The translations under genes were made by a program, and so were the position numbers. Of a stretch of 35,873 nt of DNA, positions 6,837 to 17,900 are shown in pieces. The DNA is from AcAMD-5 sp044343935 (GTDB lineage: Bacteria; Actinomycetota; Actinomycetes; S36-B12; UBA5976), in assembly GCA_044343935.1 (NCBI GenBank), contig JBIJDU010000037.1:1-35873 (forward strand), in the 5' to 3' direction. Numbering within the stretch: the first letter of the stretch is position 1; every line of letters starts with the position of its first letter. The notes below the pieces were generated by a model. That model was given only the letters and a program-made list of their open reading frames with translations. It was not told the origin of the DNA and did not search any database.

Positions 6837-8659
6837 GCTTTAGTGCTTTCTTCATCAACAACTTCAGCATCAATCACACTGTCATCTGCTTGTTGTTGCT
6901 GTTGATAAAGCGCGCTACCTAGGGCCTGCGAAGCAGTTGCGACTGCTTCAACACCAGATTTGATTCGCTCTTGCGCGGTGGCATCTAGCACATCAACATT
7001 CGCTGTTTCCTCAAGAGTTTTCTTCAGCTCAGCAAGTGGAGTCTCTACATTGCTCTTGGCATCTGCTGGCAGTTTCTCATCGTTATCTTTGAGGAACTTC
7101 TCAGTTTGATAGACCAATGACTCAGCTTGATTGCGCAGCTCAATTGCTTCTTTGCGAGCCTTATCTTCTTCAGCATGAGCTTCGGCATCTTTAGTCATTC
7201 GCTCAATGTCTTCTTTAGATAAGGCACTGCCACCACTAATGGTCATGGATTGCTCTTTGCCAGTTCCCTTATCAGTTGCTTTAACATGCACAATGCCATC
7301 AGCATCAATGTCAAAGGTAACCTCGATTTGTGGCACTCCGCGAGGAGCAGGGGCGATACCAGTTAGCTCAAAGGTGCCTAACTTCTTGTTATAAGCAGCC
7401 ATTTCGCGCTCACCTTGGAACACCTGGATCATTACGGATGGTTGGCTATCTTCGGCGGTAGTAAAGGTTTCGGATCTCTTAGTTGGAATAGTGGTGTTGC
7501 GCTCAATGAGTTTTGTCATGATGCCACCCTTAGTTTCAATACCAAGCGATAGTGGGGTTACATCAAGCAGCAACACATCTTTAACTTCACCCTTAAGCAC
7601 ACCTGCTTGAAGTGCTGCACCTACTGCTACTACCTCATCTGGGTTAACCGATTTGTTTGGCTCTTTGCCGTTAGTTAACTTCTTAACTAATTCTGTTACT
7701 GCTGGCATACGAGTTGAACCACCAACTAGCACCACCTGATCAATTGCCGATACGGCAATACCAGCATCTTTAATCACTGATTCAAATGGTTTGCGAGTGC
7801 GCTCAAGTAGATCAGCGGTTAGCTGTTCAAACTGCGCACGAGTTAGCGTTTCATCTAAATGCATAGGTCCTTCAGCTGAAGCAGTTAGGTATGGCAGGTT
7901 TATTGCAGTTTGATTTGATGAAGACAATTCAATCTTGGCTTTTTCGGCAGCTTCTTTTAGTCGCTGCATTGCCATCTTGTCGTTCTTTAGATCAACCCCG
8001 GTCTTGCTCTTAAAGGTGTCAGCCAACCAGGTGATGATCTTTTCATCCCAGTCATCGCCACCAAGATTGTTATCACCACTAGTTGCTTTAACTTCAACCA
8101 CACCATCGCCAATTTCAAGTAGGGAAACGTCAAAAGTTCCGCCACCTAAGTCAAACACCAATATTGTCTGCTCTTTATCTGCTTTATCTAAGCCATAAGC
8201 AAGCGCTGCTGCAGTTGGCTCGTTAATAATGCGCAGCACGTTTAGTCCGGCGATTTCGCCTGCTTCTTTAGTTGCTTGGCGCTGTGAGTCATTGAAATAT
8301 GCGGGAACCGTGATTACCGCATCAGTGATGGTTTCACCTAAATAACTTTCGGCATCGCGCTTTAGTTTCATTAAAGTTCGAGCTGAAATTTCTTGGGCGG
8401 TATATGCCTTGCCATCAATCTTCTCAGTCCAAGTTGTTCCCATATGGCGCTTCACTGATCTAATGGTGCGCTCTGGGTTGGTGACTGCCTGACGCTTTGC
8501 TACTTCACCAACTAGCACTTCACCAGTTTTGCTAAATGCCACAATCGATGGGGTGGTACGAGCACCCTCAGCATTGGCGATCACGGTGGGATCGCCACCT
8601 TCTAATACCGAGACCACGCTGTTGGTGGTTCCTAAGTCAATTCCTACTGCTCTACCCAT
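6833..8659 (-). CDS. dnaK: Molecular chaperone DnaK (Hsp70)
   Basis: ATP-dependent Hsp70 chaperone that folds and holds unfolded proteins and, in actinobacteria, helps HspR repress this operon. The 608-residue protein shows the phosphate loop GIDLGTTNS at the N-terminus, INEPTAAALAYG, the second nucleotide loop DLGGGTFDVS, VGGSTRMP, the linker DVLLLDVTPLSLGIET, the substrate-binding beta domain and the alpha lid, with an acidic end (DAEVVDEE). The Q-run QQQQQ just before the tail is modest. The ATG at 8659 is preceded by AAGGAG. The mRNA start lies further upstream, at a promoter overlapping the HAIR element. Full-length and intact. Confidence 0.98.
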   Translation of the reverse strand: MGRAVGIDLGTTNSVVSVLEGGDPTVIANAEGARTTPSIVAFSKTGEVLVGEVAKRQAVTNPERTIRSVKRHMGTTWTEKIDGKAYTAQEISARTLMKLKRDAESYLGETITDAVITVPAYFNDSQRQATKEAGEIAGLNVLRIINEPTAAALAYGLDKADKEQTILVFDLGGGTFDVSLLEIGDGVVEVKATSGDNNLGGDDWDEKIITWLADTFKSKTGVDLKNDKMAMQRLKEAAEKAKIELSSSNQTAINLPYLTASAEGPMHLDETLTRAQFEQLTADLLERTRKPFESVIKDAGIAVSAIDQVVLVGGSTRMPAVTELVKKLTNGKEPNKSVNPDEVVAVGAALQAGVLKGEVKDVLLLDVTPLSLGIETKGGIMTKLIERNTTIPTKRSETFTTAEDSQPSVMIQVFQGEREMAAYNKKLGTFELTGIAPAPRGVPQIEVTFDIDADGIVHVKATDKGTGKEQSMTISGGSALSKEDIERMTKDAEAHAEEDKARKEAIELRNQAESLVYQTEKFLKDNDEKLPADAKSNVETPLAELKKTLEETANVDVLDATAQERIKSGVEAVATASQALGSALYQQQQQADDSVIDAEVVDEESTKA

Positions 8660-8739
8660 GGGGAATACTCCTTTTTCCTAGCTTCAATGACCGAATAATC
8701 AGTCAAAGAGCCAGAAAACCCAATTTAATGATTAGGGTC

Positions 8740-8770
8740 AGTATAGATTACTTGAGTCGCTATGGCTCAA
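8740..8770 (-). promoter_or_regulatory. Putative dnaK promoter
   Basis: On the minus strand TTGAGC (8765-8770) and TATACT (8740-8745) are 19 bases apart, and the -35 lies inside one arm of the HAIR repeat. This is the position expected for repression by HspR. The spacer is slightly long. Confidence 0.5.
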
Positions 8771-8771
8771 G
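8751..8771. promoter_or_regulatory. HAIR element (HspR operator)
   Basis: CTTGAGT, 7 bases, GCTCAAG: six of seven pairs match the known HAIR consensus CTTGAGT-N7-ACTCAAG. It lies 92 bases upstream of dnaK, overlapping the -35 region, and HspR is encoded in the same operon. It is also about 220 bases upstream of the giant surface protein, in the opposite orientation. Confidence 0.9.
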
Positions 8772-8905
8772 TAAGGATCTGAAAAGTGGCCGAGATCATT
8801 CAGATTTTGTGAGGAAGCACGGTGCTGTCCTCCCACAAATAGTGGGTAAAATGAACCAAAATTCTAGAACTGTTGTACAAAAACGATTGGGAGATTCTGC
8901 TGCCA
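8772..8905 (+). other. Intergenic region with two hairpins upstream of the giant gene
   Basis: Between the HAIR element and the small ORF are two adjacent stem-loops. One has arms GAGGAAGCA (8811-8819) and TGCT-G-TCCTC (8823-8832), with a single bulged G. The other has CCCAC (8832-8836) and GTGGG (8842-8846). A TAAAAT at 8847-8852 could be a -10 box but has no good -35. I see no gene here. Confidence 0.35.
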
Positions 8906-8998
8906 ATGAACACAATCTCTCGTCATGAATCATCTTCGTATCGCCCAATATCAGTTGGTGACCCAACGCAGTCTTTAGTCGAGGCGTTGAATGCATAG
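8906..8998 (+). CDS. Possible 30-residue small protein or leader peptide upstream of the giant surface gene
   Basis: An ATG at 8906 opens a 30-codon frame ending in TAG at 8996-8998, beginning MNTISRHESSSYRP and ending SLVEALNA. GGGAGA lies 11 bases upstream, rather far. Its last 8 bases overlap the start of the giant gene, a layout seen in translationally coupled leaders. No signal peptide or membrane segment is present; the product is polar and Ser-rich. It may be chance, since it lies in otherwise noncoding DNA and I recognise no family. Confidence 0.35.
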   Translation: MNTISRHESSSYRPISVGDPTQSLVEALNA

Positions 8999-11900
8999 AT
9001 TGATGAGCATGCGAGTCATCAAATCCATTTCTACGGCTTTAGCTTTAGCACTGGTTGTAACTTTAGTTTCACCACTTGTTGGCTTTCTTCCTAAAGCACA
9101 AGCTGCAACAGTTACCGCATCTGGATCAGGTTCAAGTTTTTGTGATCAAATAGTTGGGAATGCATCTGGCATTACTGCAGTTAGAAGTGGCACTGATTGC
9201 ATTATTACATTTACAAATGTTGGTACTACAACTTGGACCGTACCAACTGGCGTTACTAGAGCTGACGTACTAGTTGTTGGTGGCGGTGGCGGTGGCGGTG
9301 GCGACGGCGGTTCTGGCGGTGGCGGCGGCGAAATTAGAAGAGCAACACAAACGACAATTAGCAGCAACTCAGTCACGGTAACAATCGGAGGCGGAGGAAG
9401 CGGCGGCAGTTGGTTCAGTAGCACTGTTGGCACTAACGGTGGTGTGTCAACACTGAGCGGCGGATTGACTTTCACTGCAAATGGTGGTGTCGGTGGGCCA
9501 GGTTGGACGTCAACTACAGGAGGAGCTGGCGGATCTGGTGGTTCAGGTGGCACCGGCACAAATGGTCAACGAGGTGGTGGAGGTCCTGGCGGTTGCCCAG
9601 GTACAGGTTTGAATTTTGGAACTTCTCCTAGTGGTAGCGCTTATTCCGATTCAATATCCGGCACCGCAAAAGATTATGGCGGTGGCGGAGGCGGTGGATT
9701 AGGCGCGCAGACTAAAAACACTGGAACTGCCCAATTGGGTAGAGCAGGTGGAGGAAGTAGTAATGGCGGGCGCGGTGCAAACTACAAAATTGCGGTAGAT
9801 GGCACCACCACAATAGACGGCGCTTCGGCAGGCCAACCAGGTTTTGCTGCAACTGGAGGTGGCGGAGGTGCCGGTTCAGCATGTGATGCCCGCGGTGATA
9901 TGAATTTAGGTTTCGACGGTGTTTCGCAACGAACTGCTGGCGGTAATGGTGGATCTGGAGTTGTCGTAATCAGGTATGCAATTCCAGTGCCAGACATTTC
10001 ACTATCGATTACTAGTTTTTCAGCAACGGTTGGTACCGCAATTAGTAGTTACTCAATTAGCAATACTGCTTCTGCTGTAACCAGCTATTCAATTTCGCCC
10101 GCGCTTCCTGCGGGATTAAGTTTTAATATCTCAACTGGTCTTATTTCTGGTACACCAACCACTGAATCCAGCTCACAGACTTATACGGTGACCGCAACAA
10201 ACTCTGCCGGATCCGATACCGCAACTTTTACCTTAGGTGTTACACCGTTGGCTCCAGGCGCACCAACAATTACTTCAATTACAGCTGGCAGTTCAACAAC
10301 GCTAAACGTTAGTTTCACCGCGCCAACATATACCGGCGGAAGCATCATCACTGGCTATCGAGTTGAACGGTCAACCGATGGATCGAATTGGACGCTGGCA
10401 TCAGATGCAATTGCCGCAAATGCCACAAGTTACTCGGTAACTGGCTTAACCGCAGGAACGGCTTACTATGTCAGAATTGCTGCTAAATACAGCGGCGGGT
10501 TGGGTGCCTGGGGTTATCACTGGCGCAAGATTTACGAAACAACTACGCCACAACGGGACTCAAATAACAATATTGTTTACACATCCGGCTTTGGTCTTGG
10601 CGGTTCAGATGCAGCTGCACAAAACGCTTCAACAGCGTTTACCCGAGTTCGATATGAAATGGGTTCTACATATGGCGGTCAGAACAATTATGTTTATGCG
10701 GACTTCGCCAGAGCATTAGCTTCAAAAACTTCAAATAGCTCTGAATTCAGTATCGCAAACTTGCGAGTTCCAACAATTGGTGGAGTTTCGGCAAATCAGT
10801 TTGCTATCCATGGAAATGTCTCTGATCTCACTATTCAATCAAATGTTACAGATATTCAAAATGGCTCGGGCTTTTCGGGACGCTTGGAGATTTGGCCATG
10901 GGACTATCAAACCAATCCAGCTTTGCCATACACGGAGCGAACCGCAAATACTTATGATGACGCTGATAGTTACATAGGCACTGGTTCTGGTTCGTATGGA
11001 TCGTTTCAGCTACACCGGATTAGTGGTGTTAATCAAACTATTTTTGCCTGGAACAGACACGTTTACAGTCTGAGTAGTCAACCTGAGATTGGATTTGGTA
11101 ATCACAGCGGCAACATTCATAGTGACTGGACCTTTGCTTATGTTGTCGCGGGATATGCGAATTCAAGAAGTAATTTCTCGTTAGGTATATTCATTAATGC
11201 CCCAACGACTACAACCACAGCATTCACAATTACCTATGCGGCAGGTACTGGCGGAAGTGGCTCAGCACCCACATCTCCAGTAACTGTTGATAACGGATCG
11301 ACATTTACTACGCCAGCAAATACTTTTACAAGAACTGATTATGTTTTTGCTGGTTGGAGTGATGGCACAAATACTTATGCCGCAGGTGCAACATATCCAG
11401 TTAGTGGAACAGTTTCCGGAAATGTCACACTAACTGCAACCTGGACTGCGCAGTCATGCGTGCCAAGTTCAACAACTGTAAATGGATACACAGTCTTATC
11501 TTTTACAACCGTCGGTGATTGCAATTGGAATGTTCCCGCTGGAGTTACATCAGCTGATGTTTTAGTGGTTGGCGGCGGTGGTGGTGGCGCAGGTGCTTAC
11601 ACACCACTTCTCAGCGATGGTGCTGGTGCTGGCGGTGGCGGTGGTGCTTATTTAGCATCTAGTTATCCAGTTTCTGGAACCATAGCTATAACTGTTGGTG
11701 CTGGTGGTGCTGGCGGCACTGCTGGAAATACCAGAGAAAATCGACATGGCACCCGAGGTGGCAGTTCAGTTTTTGGCAGCGTCACTGCTGGCGGTGGTGG
11801 CGGTGGTGGTTGTAGTTCTTCGTCAGGAAACAATGTTCCGTGTTCATCTGGTTCACAACAGCATGGTGGCGACGGTACTGCTGGCGGTGGTGGCGGTGGT

Positions 11901-14900
11901 GCTTCGAATTATTGGAATGCATATAACTGGGGACTTGGCGGCACTGGTTCATCAGTCACTGTCGGCTCAACGACATTTACTGGCCAATCTGGTTTTAGAG
12001 GAAGTTTCTACAACGATGGTGGATCAAGTATTGGTGGATCTGCCGGTGCTGGCGGTGGCGCAAGATCCAATGCAACGATAACTGCAAGAGGATCAGGATT
12101 AACTTCAAACATCACTGGATCCAATCAGGTTTATGGTCTGGGCGGTGGCGCATATGGTGTAACTGGTTGGACTTTTAATTCTGTTACTTCTGGATATGGC
12201 ACTGGTGGCGATGGTGCAAGAGATGCATCTATCGCAACTGCAGGAGCTAACGGCGGTCAAGGAGTTGTAATTGTTAAGTATGCCAATGCATTAACAATTA
12301 CTTATAACGCGAATGGTGGAACAACACCAACTGGTGGTGATTCAACAACACAAACTGGTGCCACCATTTCATCTCTGGCAACGACATCAAGAACCGGTTA
12401 CACCTTCAATGGTTGGTTTACTGCTTCATCTGGCGGCACCCAGATCACAACTTCTTCACCGCATGGCCGAACCGCAAACTTCACCCTGTTTGCCCAGTGG
12501 AGCTCTACTCTTGCAATAACCACGCCAAGTTCAGGGTTAACTGCAACTTTTGGCACAAGTTATACGCTCAATATTTCTTCCACCGGAGGTAGTGGCTCCA
12601 ATGAGTTTGCCATTGCTGCCGGTTCACTGCCAGCAGGGCTATCGCTTAATTCAAATACCGGTGTTATCTCAGGAACACCAAGTGCGGTTGGATCCCAAAC
12701 AATCGCAGTGAGAGTTACTGATGGAAGTTCTTCGTCGGTCACCACAAGTTCATTTACTATTACCGTGGCAAGTATCGCGGCACTTAACCCAGCATTTGGC
12801 ACACCAACCGCAACGTCCAACGGCTTTACAGTGCAAATTTCTAATTACGATGCTCTTTACACCTGGTCCGGTACTGCAACAGCTGGCGGTAGTGTCTCGA
12901 TTAGTAATACCGGGTTAGTTACTGTTACTGGTGTTGCGGCAAACACTTCTTCAACCGCAACAATTACCACAACTCGAACTAACTACAGCAACGGGTCTGG
13001 CACGGTAAGTGCAACATCTATTGCCAGCTACTCAATTTCTTATGCAGCTGGCACGGGTGGAAGTGGATCGGGCCCTACGTCACCACTAACCGTTAATGCT
13101 GGCACAACATTCACCACTCCGGCAAATACTTTTGCTAGAACTGGTTACACCTTTGCTGGTTGGAATGATGGCACAAATACTTATGCAGCAGGTGCTACTT
13201 ATCCGGCAAGTGGAACTGTCTCCGGAAATGTAACCTTAACTGCAACCTGGACGGCAAACACCTACACCATTACTTTTAATAAGGGATCTAGTGCAACTGG
13301 TGCAGATCAGACGTTAACTAAAACACATGATTCTGCGCTAACACTTCCAAATTCCGCAACTGCAAACTCTTGGTTTACTAGAACAAATCAAACCGTTGCT
13401 GGTTGGAGTACAACTGATGGTGATGTGCTGGCATTTGCGTTAGGCGGTAGCTTTACTACAAACTCAGCTACCACTCTTTACCCAGTTTGGGTATGTGCCA
13501 GCTCGGCATCAACCGTAGTAAGTAGCGGACTAGTCCTTCATTTAGATGCTGGAAATTCCTGCTCAACTGGAACCAGTGGTAAATGGAAAGATATATCTGG
13601 AAATCAACGTGACCTTACTTGGGTAAATGCACCTTCGTTACAAACTTCTGATGGCAAATTTTTTGATTTTGACCGCAGCTCAAACCACTATGGCACACTA
13701 ACTAGCGATGGCTTAAGCAACTTTACAACTGGTGTTTCCGCTACTTTCTATGCCAAATTCGACAGCATGGGTGTGTGGGAGCGAATTATTGATATCGGCA
13801 ACGGCGCAAATCAAAATAACATTTGGATTGGTAGATATTTTAATACCAACGATTTAAGAATTGAGATTATTCAAAATAGCAGTAGCAAATTGGTTTGTAC
13901 TGCTGCAGGAGTTTTAAGCAGCAATTGGACTCACTTTGGCGTTACCGTCGACACTCAAGGTAATTGCAGCATTTATGTGAATGGGGTTTCTCAAACGGTT
14001 TCAAGAGTGATTAATGGAAGTGCTCCTTTTGTTGCCTTGGATGTTCAGCGCACCAGCAATTTTGTTGGTAAAAGCAACTGGCCAGATGCCATGCTTGATG
14101 GTGGCATTGGCGATTTAGCAATTTATAACAAAGCTCTATCTGCGGCAGAAGTTGCAACAAATTTCAGCGCACAAGTACCACCTTCAAGTGATGCAAATCT
14201 GAACGCTTTAACCATCTCAACTGGAACACTGTCACCAAACTTCGTAGCCACAACAACTTCTTATGCGGTTTCAGTTGCTAACACAGTAACTTCATTAACT
14301 GTGACACCAACTCGTAGCAATATTGGCGCCAGCATCACCGTTAACGGCAGTTCAGTAAATTCTGGTTCAGCTTCCAGTGCAATTAACTTAAGTGTTGGCT
14401 CAAACACCATCACAATTATTGTCACCGCAAGCGATGGAACAACAAAGACCTACACCATAACAGTTACTCGATTGGCTACCGTAACCGTCACCTTTGACAA
14501 AAATGATGGTAGTAACGCTACTTCCACCCAATCAATTTCCATCAGCACGGCAACAAACTTAACTAGTAACTCATTCACCAGAACTGGTTATACCTTTGCT
14601 GGTTGGTCAACCACAGCTAATGGCAGCGTTGAGTACGCAAATGGTGCCAGCATCACTCTTAATGCCGATGACACCCTTTATGCAGTTTGGACGGCAAATA
14701 CTTACACGATCACCCTAACCAAAGGAACAACTGGAATAGGCAGCAATCAAACTTTAACCAAAACCCATGGAATTAATTTGACACTGCCAAACTCAGCAAC
14801 GGCAAATTCTTATTTCACTAGAGTTGGCTATACGGTCTCAGGTTTTAGTACCACTGATGGTGGAGCGCAAACCCATGCGTTATCCGGTGCGTTTACCACA

Positions 14901-17900
14901 GATGCTGCAACAACATTGTATCCAGTTTGGAGTATTGATACCTATGTCGTGACGTTTAATTCAAAAGATGGCAGCGCAGTTTCAAACGGATCCTTTACAA
15001 CTAGCGGCACAGTTTCTGAGCCAACTGCACCAACTAGAACTGGTTTCACCTTTGCTGGCTGGAGCGCTACCGATGGTGGCAGCGCAGTTAATTTCCCATA
15101 TTCACCAAACGTCACCCAGAACATAACGCTGTTTGCAAGGTGGACTGCTAATTCGTACGTCGTAACGTTTAATTCAAAAGATGGCAGTGCAGTTGCAAAC
15201 GGATCTTTTACAACTGGCGGCACAGTTTCACAGCCAACAAATCCAGTTCGGGCTGGCTACACCTTTGCTGGCTGGAGCGCTACCGATGGTGGCAGCGCAG
15301 TTAATTTCCCATATTCACCAAACGTCACCCAGAACATAACGCTGTTTGCTAGGTGGACTGCTAATTCAATTACGGTAACTTTCAATAAGAATGACGGCTC
15401 AGGTAATACCACTACCCAATCCTTAACTGCAGATAGCGCAACTAACTTAACCAATAACTCCTTTACCAGAACTGGTTACACCTTTGCTGGTTGGAGTGCA
15501 AATAATGATGGCACTGGCACGCAATACTCAAATGGTCAGAGCGTGACGCTATTGCTTTCCACCACTATTTATGCGAAATGGACTGCAAATACGCTAACGG
15601 TAACCTTCAATAAGAATGATGGATCAGGCACCACTTCAACTCAATCCATAACTGCCGGAACCAGCACTAACTTAACTAGTAACGCTTTCACCAGAACTGG
15701 TTACACCTTTGCCGGTTGGACTGCTAACTCCGATGGCACTGGAACCTCCTACAGCAATAGCCAAAGTGTCAATCTCACTTCGAACCTTCCGCTGTATGCG
15801 GCTTGGACTGCGATCAATTACACCGTTAGCTATAACACCAACAGTGCAACTGGTAGTGCACCCACTCAAGCTGCAAGAACCATTGGTCAGACGTTTAGTG
15901 TTGCAGCAGCAACCGGACTTACTAGAACTGGTTATTCATTTGGTGGTTGGTCAGATGGCAGCAATACTTATCAGCCAGGTGATGTATACACAGTTGCAAG
16001 CAGCAATGTCACCTTTATTGCGCAATGGAATTTAGACACTTACACCATTACCTATAGTGCTAATGGCGGCACTGGATCTGCTAGCAGAACTACTGATTCT
16101 TATATTTATGGTTCCGCGGCAATTGTGCTACCAGGTAGAGGAACGTTAGCTAAAGCAGGTTATTCGTTTGCGGGTTGGTCAACTACAAACTCTGGTAGCG
16201 CAATTGTTGGCAATTACACGCCAACCCAAACTAGAACGCTGTATGCCGTGTGGTCACCAAACACTTACACAATTTCTTATAACACCAATGGTGCAACTGG
16301 ATCACCTTCTGTTACCTCGGAGAACTACACCACTGGTAATGCTGGAAGTAGTTTGGCTGGTCTAGGCACCATGACTAAAACTGGTCATGAGTTTGTTGGT
16401 TGGGCAACTGCCGCAAATGGCACCAGACAAACAATTGTGCAAACTCCGTTTACTACAACGGAATCGCTGACCCTTTATGCGGTCTGGGATCCATTTGATT
16501 ACACGATTAGTTATGACCTTAATGGTGGTAGTGGAACTGCTCCAACTCAAGTAAACAAGTTTTACAACCAAACCTTCACGTTAGCTGCTGCCGCAACTAG
16601 AGCGGACAACGTAAATCCTGCCTATAGCTGGGCGTTTGTGGCTTGGTCCGATGGTATTAACCAATATCAAGCTGGTAGCACTTATCGAGTTGGCACATCA
16701 AATATCACGTTAACTGCCGTTTGGATTCGAGTATTCACCGTTAAATACACCATGAATGGTGCCGATACGGCAGCACCAGCTGATGTGTTCTCCTCAGCTC
16801 AATCCAGCGTGGTGCTCGCTAGCGCACCATCTCGCGCTGGTTACACCTTTACTGGTTGGAAAGATCAATCAGGTCAGAGTTATAACGCTGGCGCAACTAT
16901 GACGGTGGATATTGATTCATATTTAGTTTATGCGCAGTGGAGTCCAATTGATTACACCGTAAGTTATGCCCTAATGGGTGGCACTTCGACACAACCAAGT
17001 GGTGCTACTGTAAATATTGGTGATCAAGTCACAGTAGCGGCAAATCCAACTAGAGCGGGACACCGATTTAATGGCTGGAGTTATAACTCGCAGCTATATG
17101 GTGCCGGTGCAGTTTTGGTGGTTGGCACCTCGGATATCAGCTTCAGCGCAAATTGGACTGCGATCAGCTACAGCATTACCTATGACATGAACGGATCAAC
17201 TACTACTAGACCTACGGTAAGTAATCGAACTATCGGCCAGACGTTTTTTACTGCTGCCACCCCATCTCGCGCTGGTTACACCTTCGCCGGTTGGTCGGAT
17301 GGTTCACAAACACTTGCGGCTGGCGCGCAATACACGGTTGGTTCTAGTGATATCACGCTTACTGCTACTTGGTCTGCGGTTAATTACTCGCTAACTTACG
17401 ACGTTAATGGTGGCAACAGCCAAGCACCAAGTGGCGCGAATAACCTGAATATTGGTGGCACATTCACTGTGGCAACAGCGCCAACCCATCAGAATCGAAC
17501 TTTCCTTGGTTGGTCAGATGGCAGCAATACTTATACGCCTGGACAGACCTACACCGTTGGATCTGGAAATATCACGCTAAGTGCGCTGTGGTCTGGCGTT
17601 AACTACAACATCACCTATGACTTAAACGGTGGTAGTGGTTCTGCGCCAACTGAATCTGCCAAAGAAACCGGTCAGTCAATTACCGTTAAGAACAACAACG
17701 GCTTTAATCGAGCCAACTACACCTTTAATGGTTGGAAACTAGGTCAACAAGCAGTTGCCGCGGGCGATTCGCTCAGTGTTGGTAATTCTGATATTACGTT
17801 AGTTGCGCAATGGACCCCAGCGTTCACCGTGTCGTTTAACGCAAATGGTGGTAGTGCCACAAGTGATCTCACCTTTACTGGTAATGCACTAGCTCGACCA

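Noticed and set aside
9146..9997. Long Pro-rich reverse-strand frames across the glycine-rich domains
   Set aside because: They are the mirror image of Gly-codon repeats (GGN read as CCN) inside the giant gene, with no RBS and no family resemblance.
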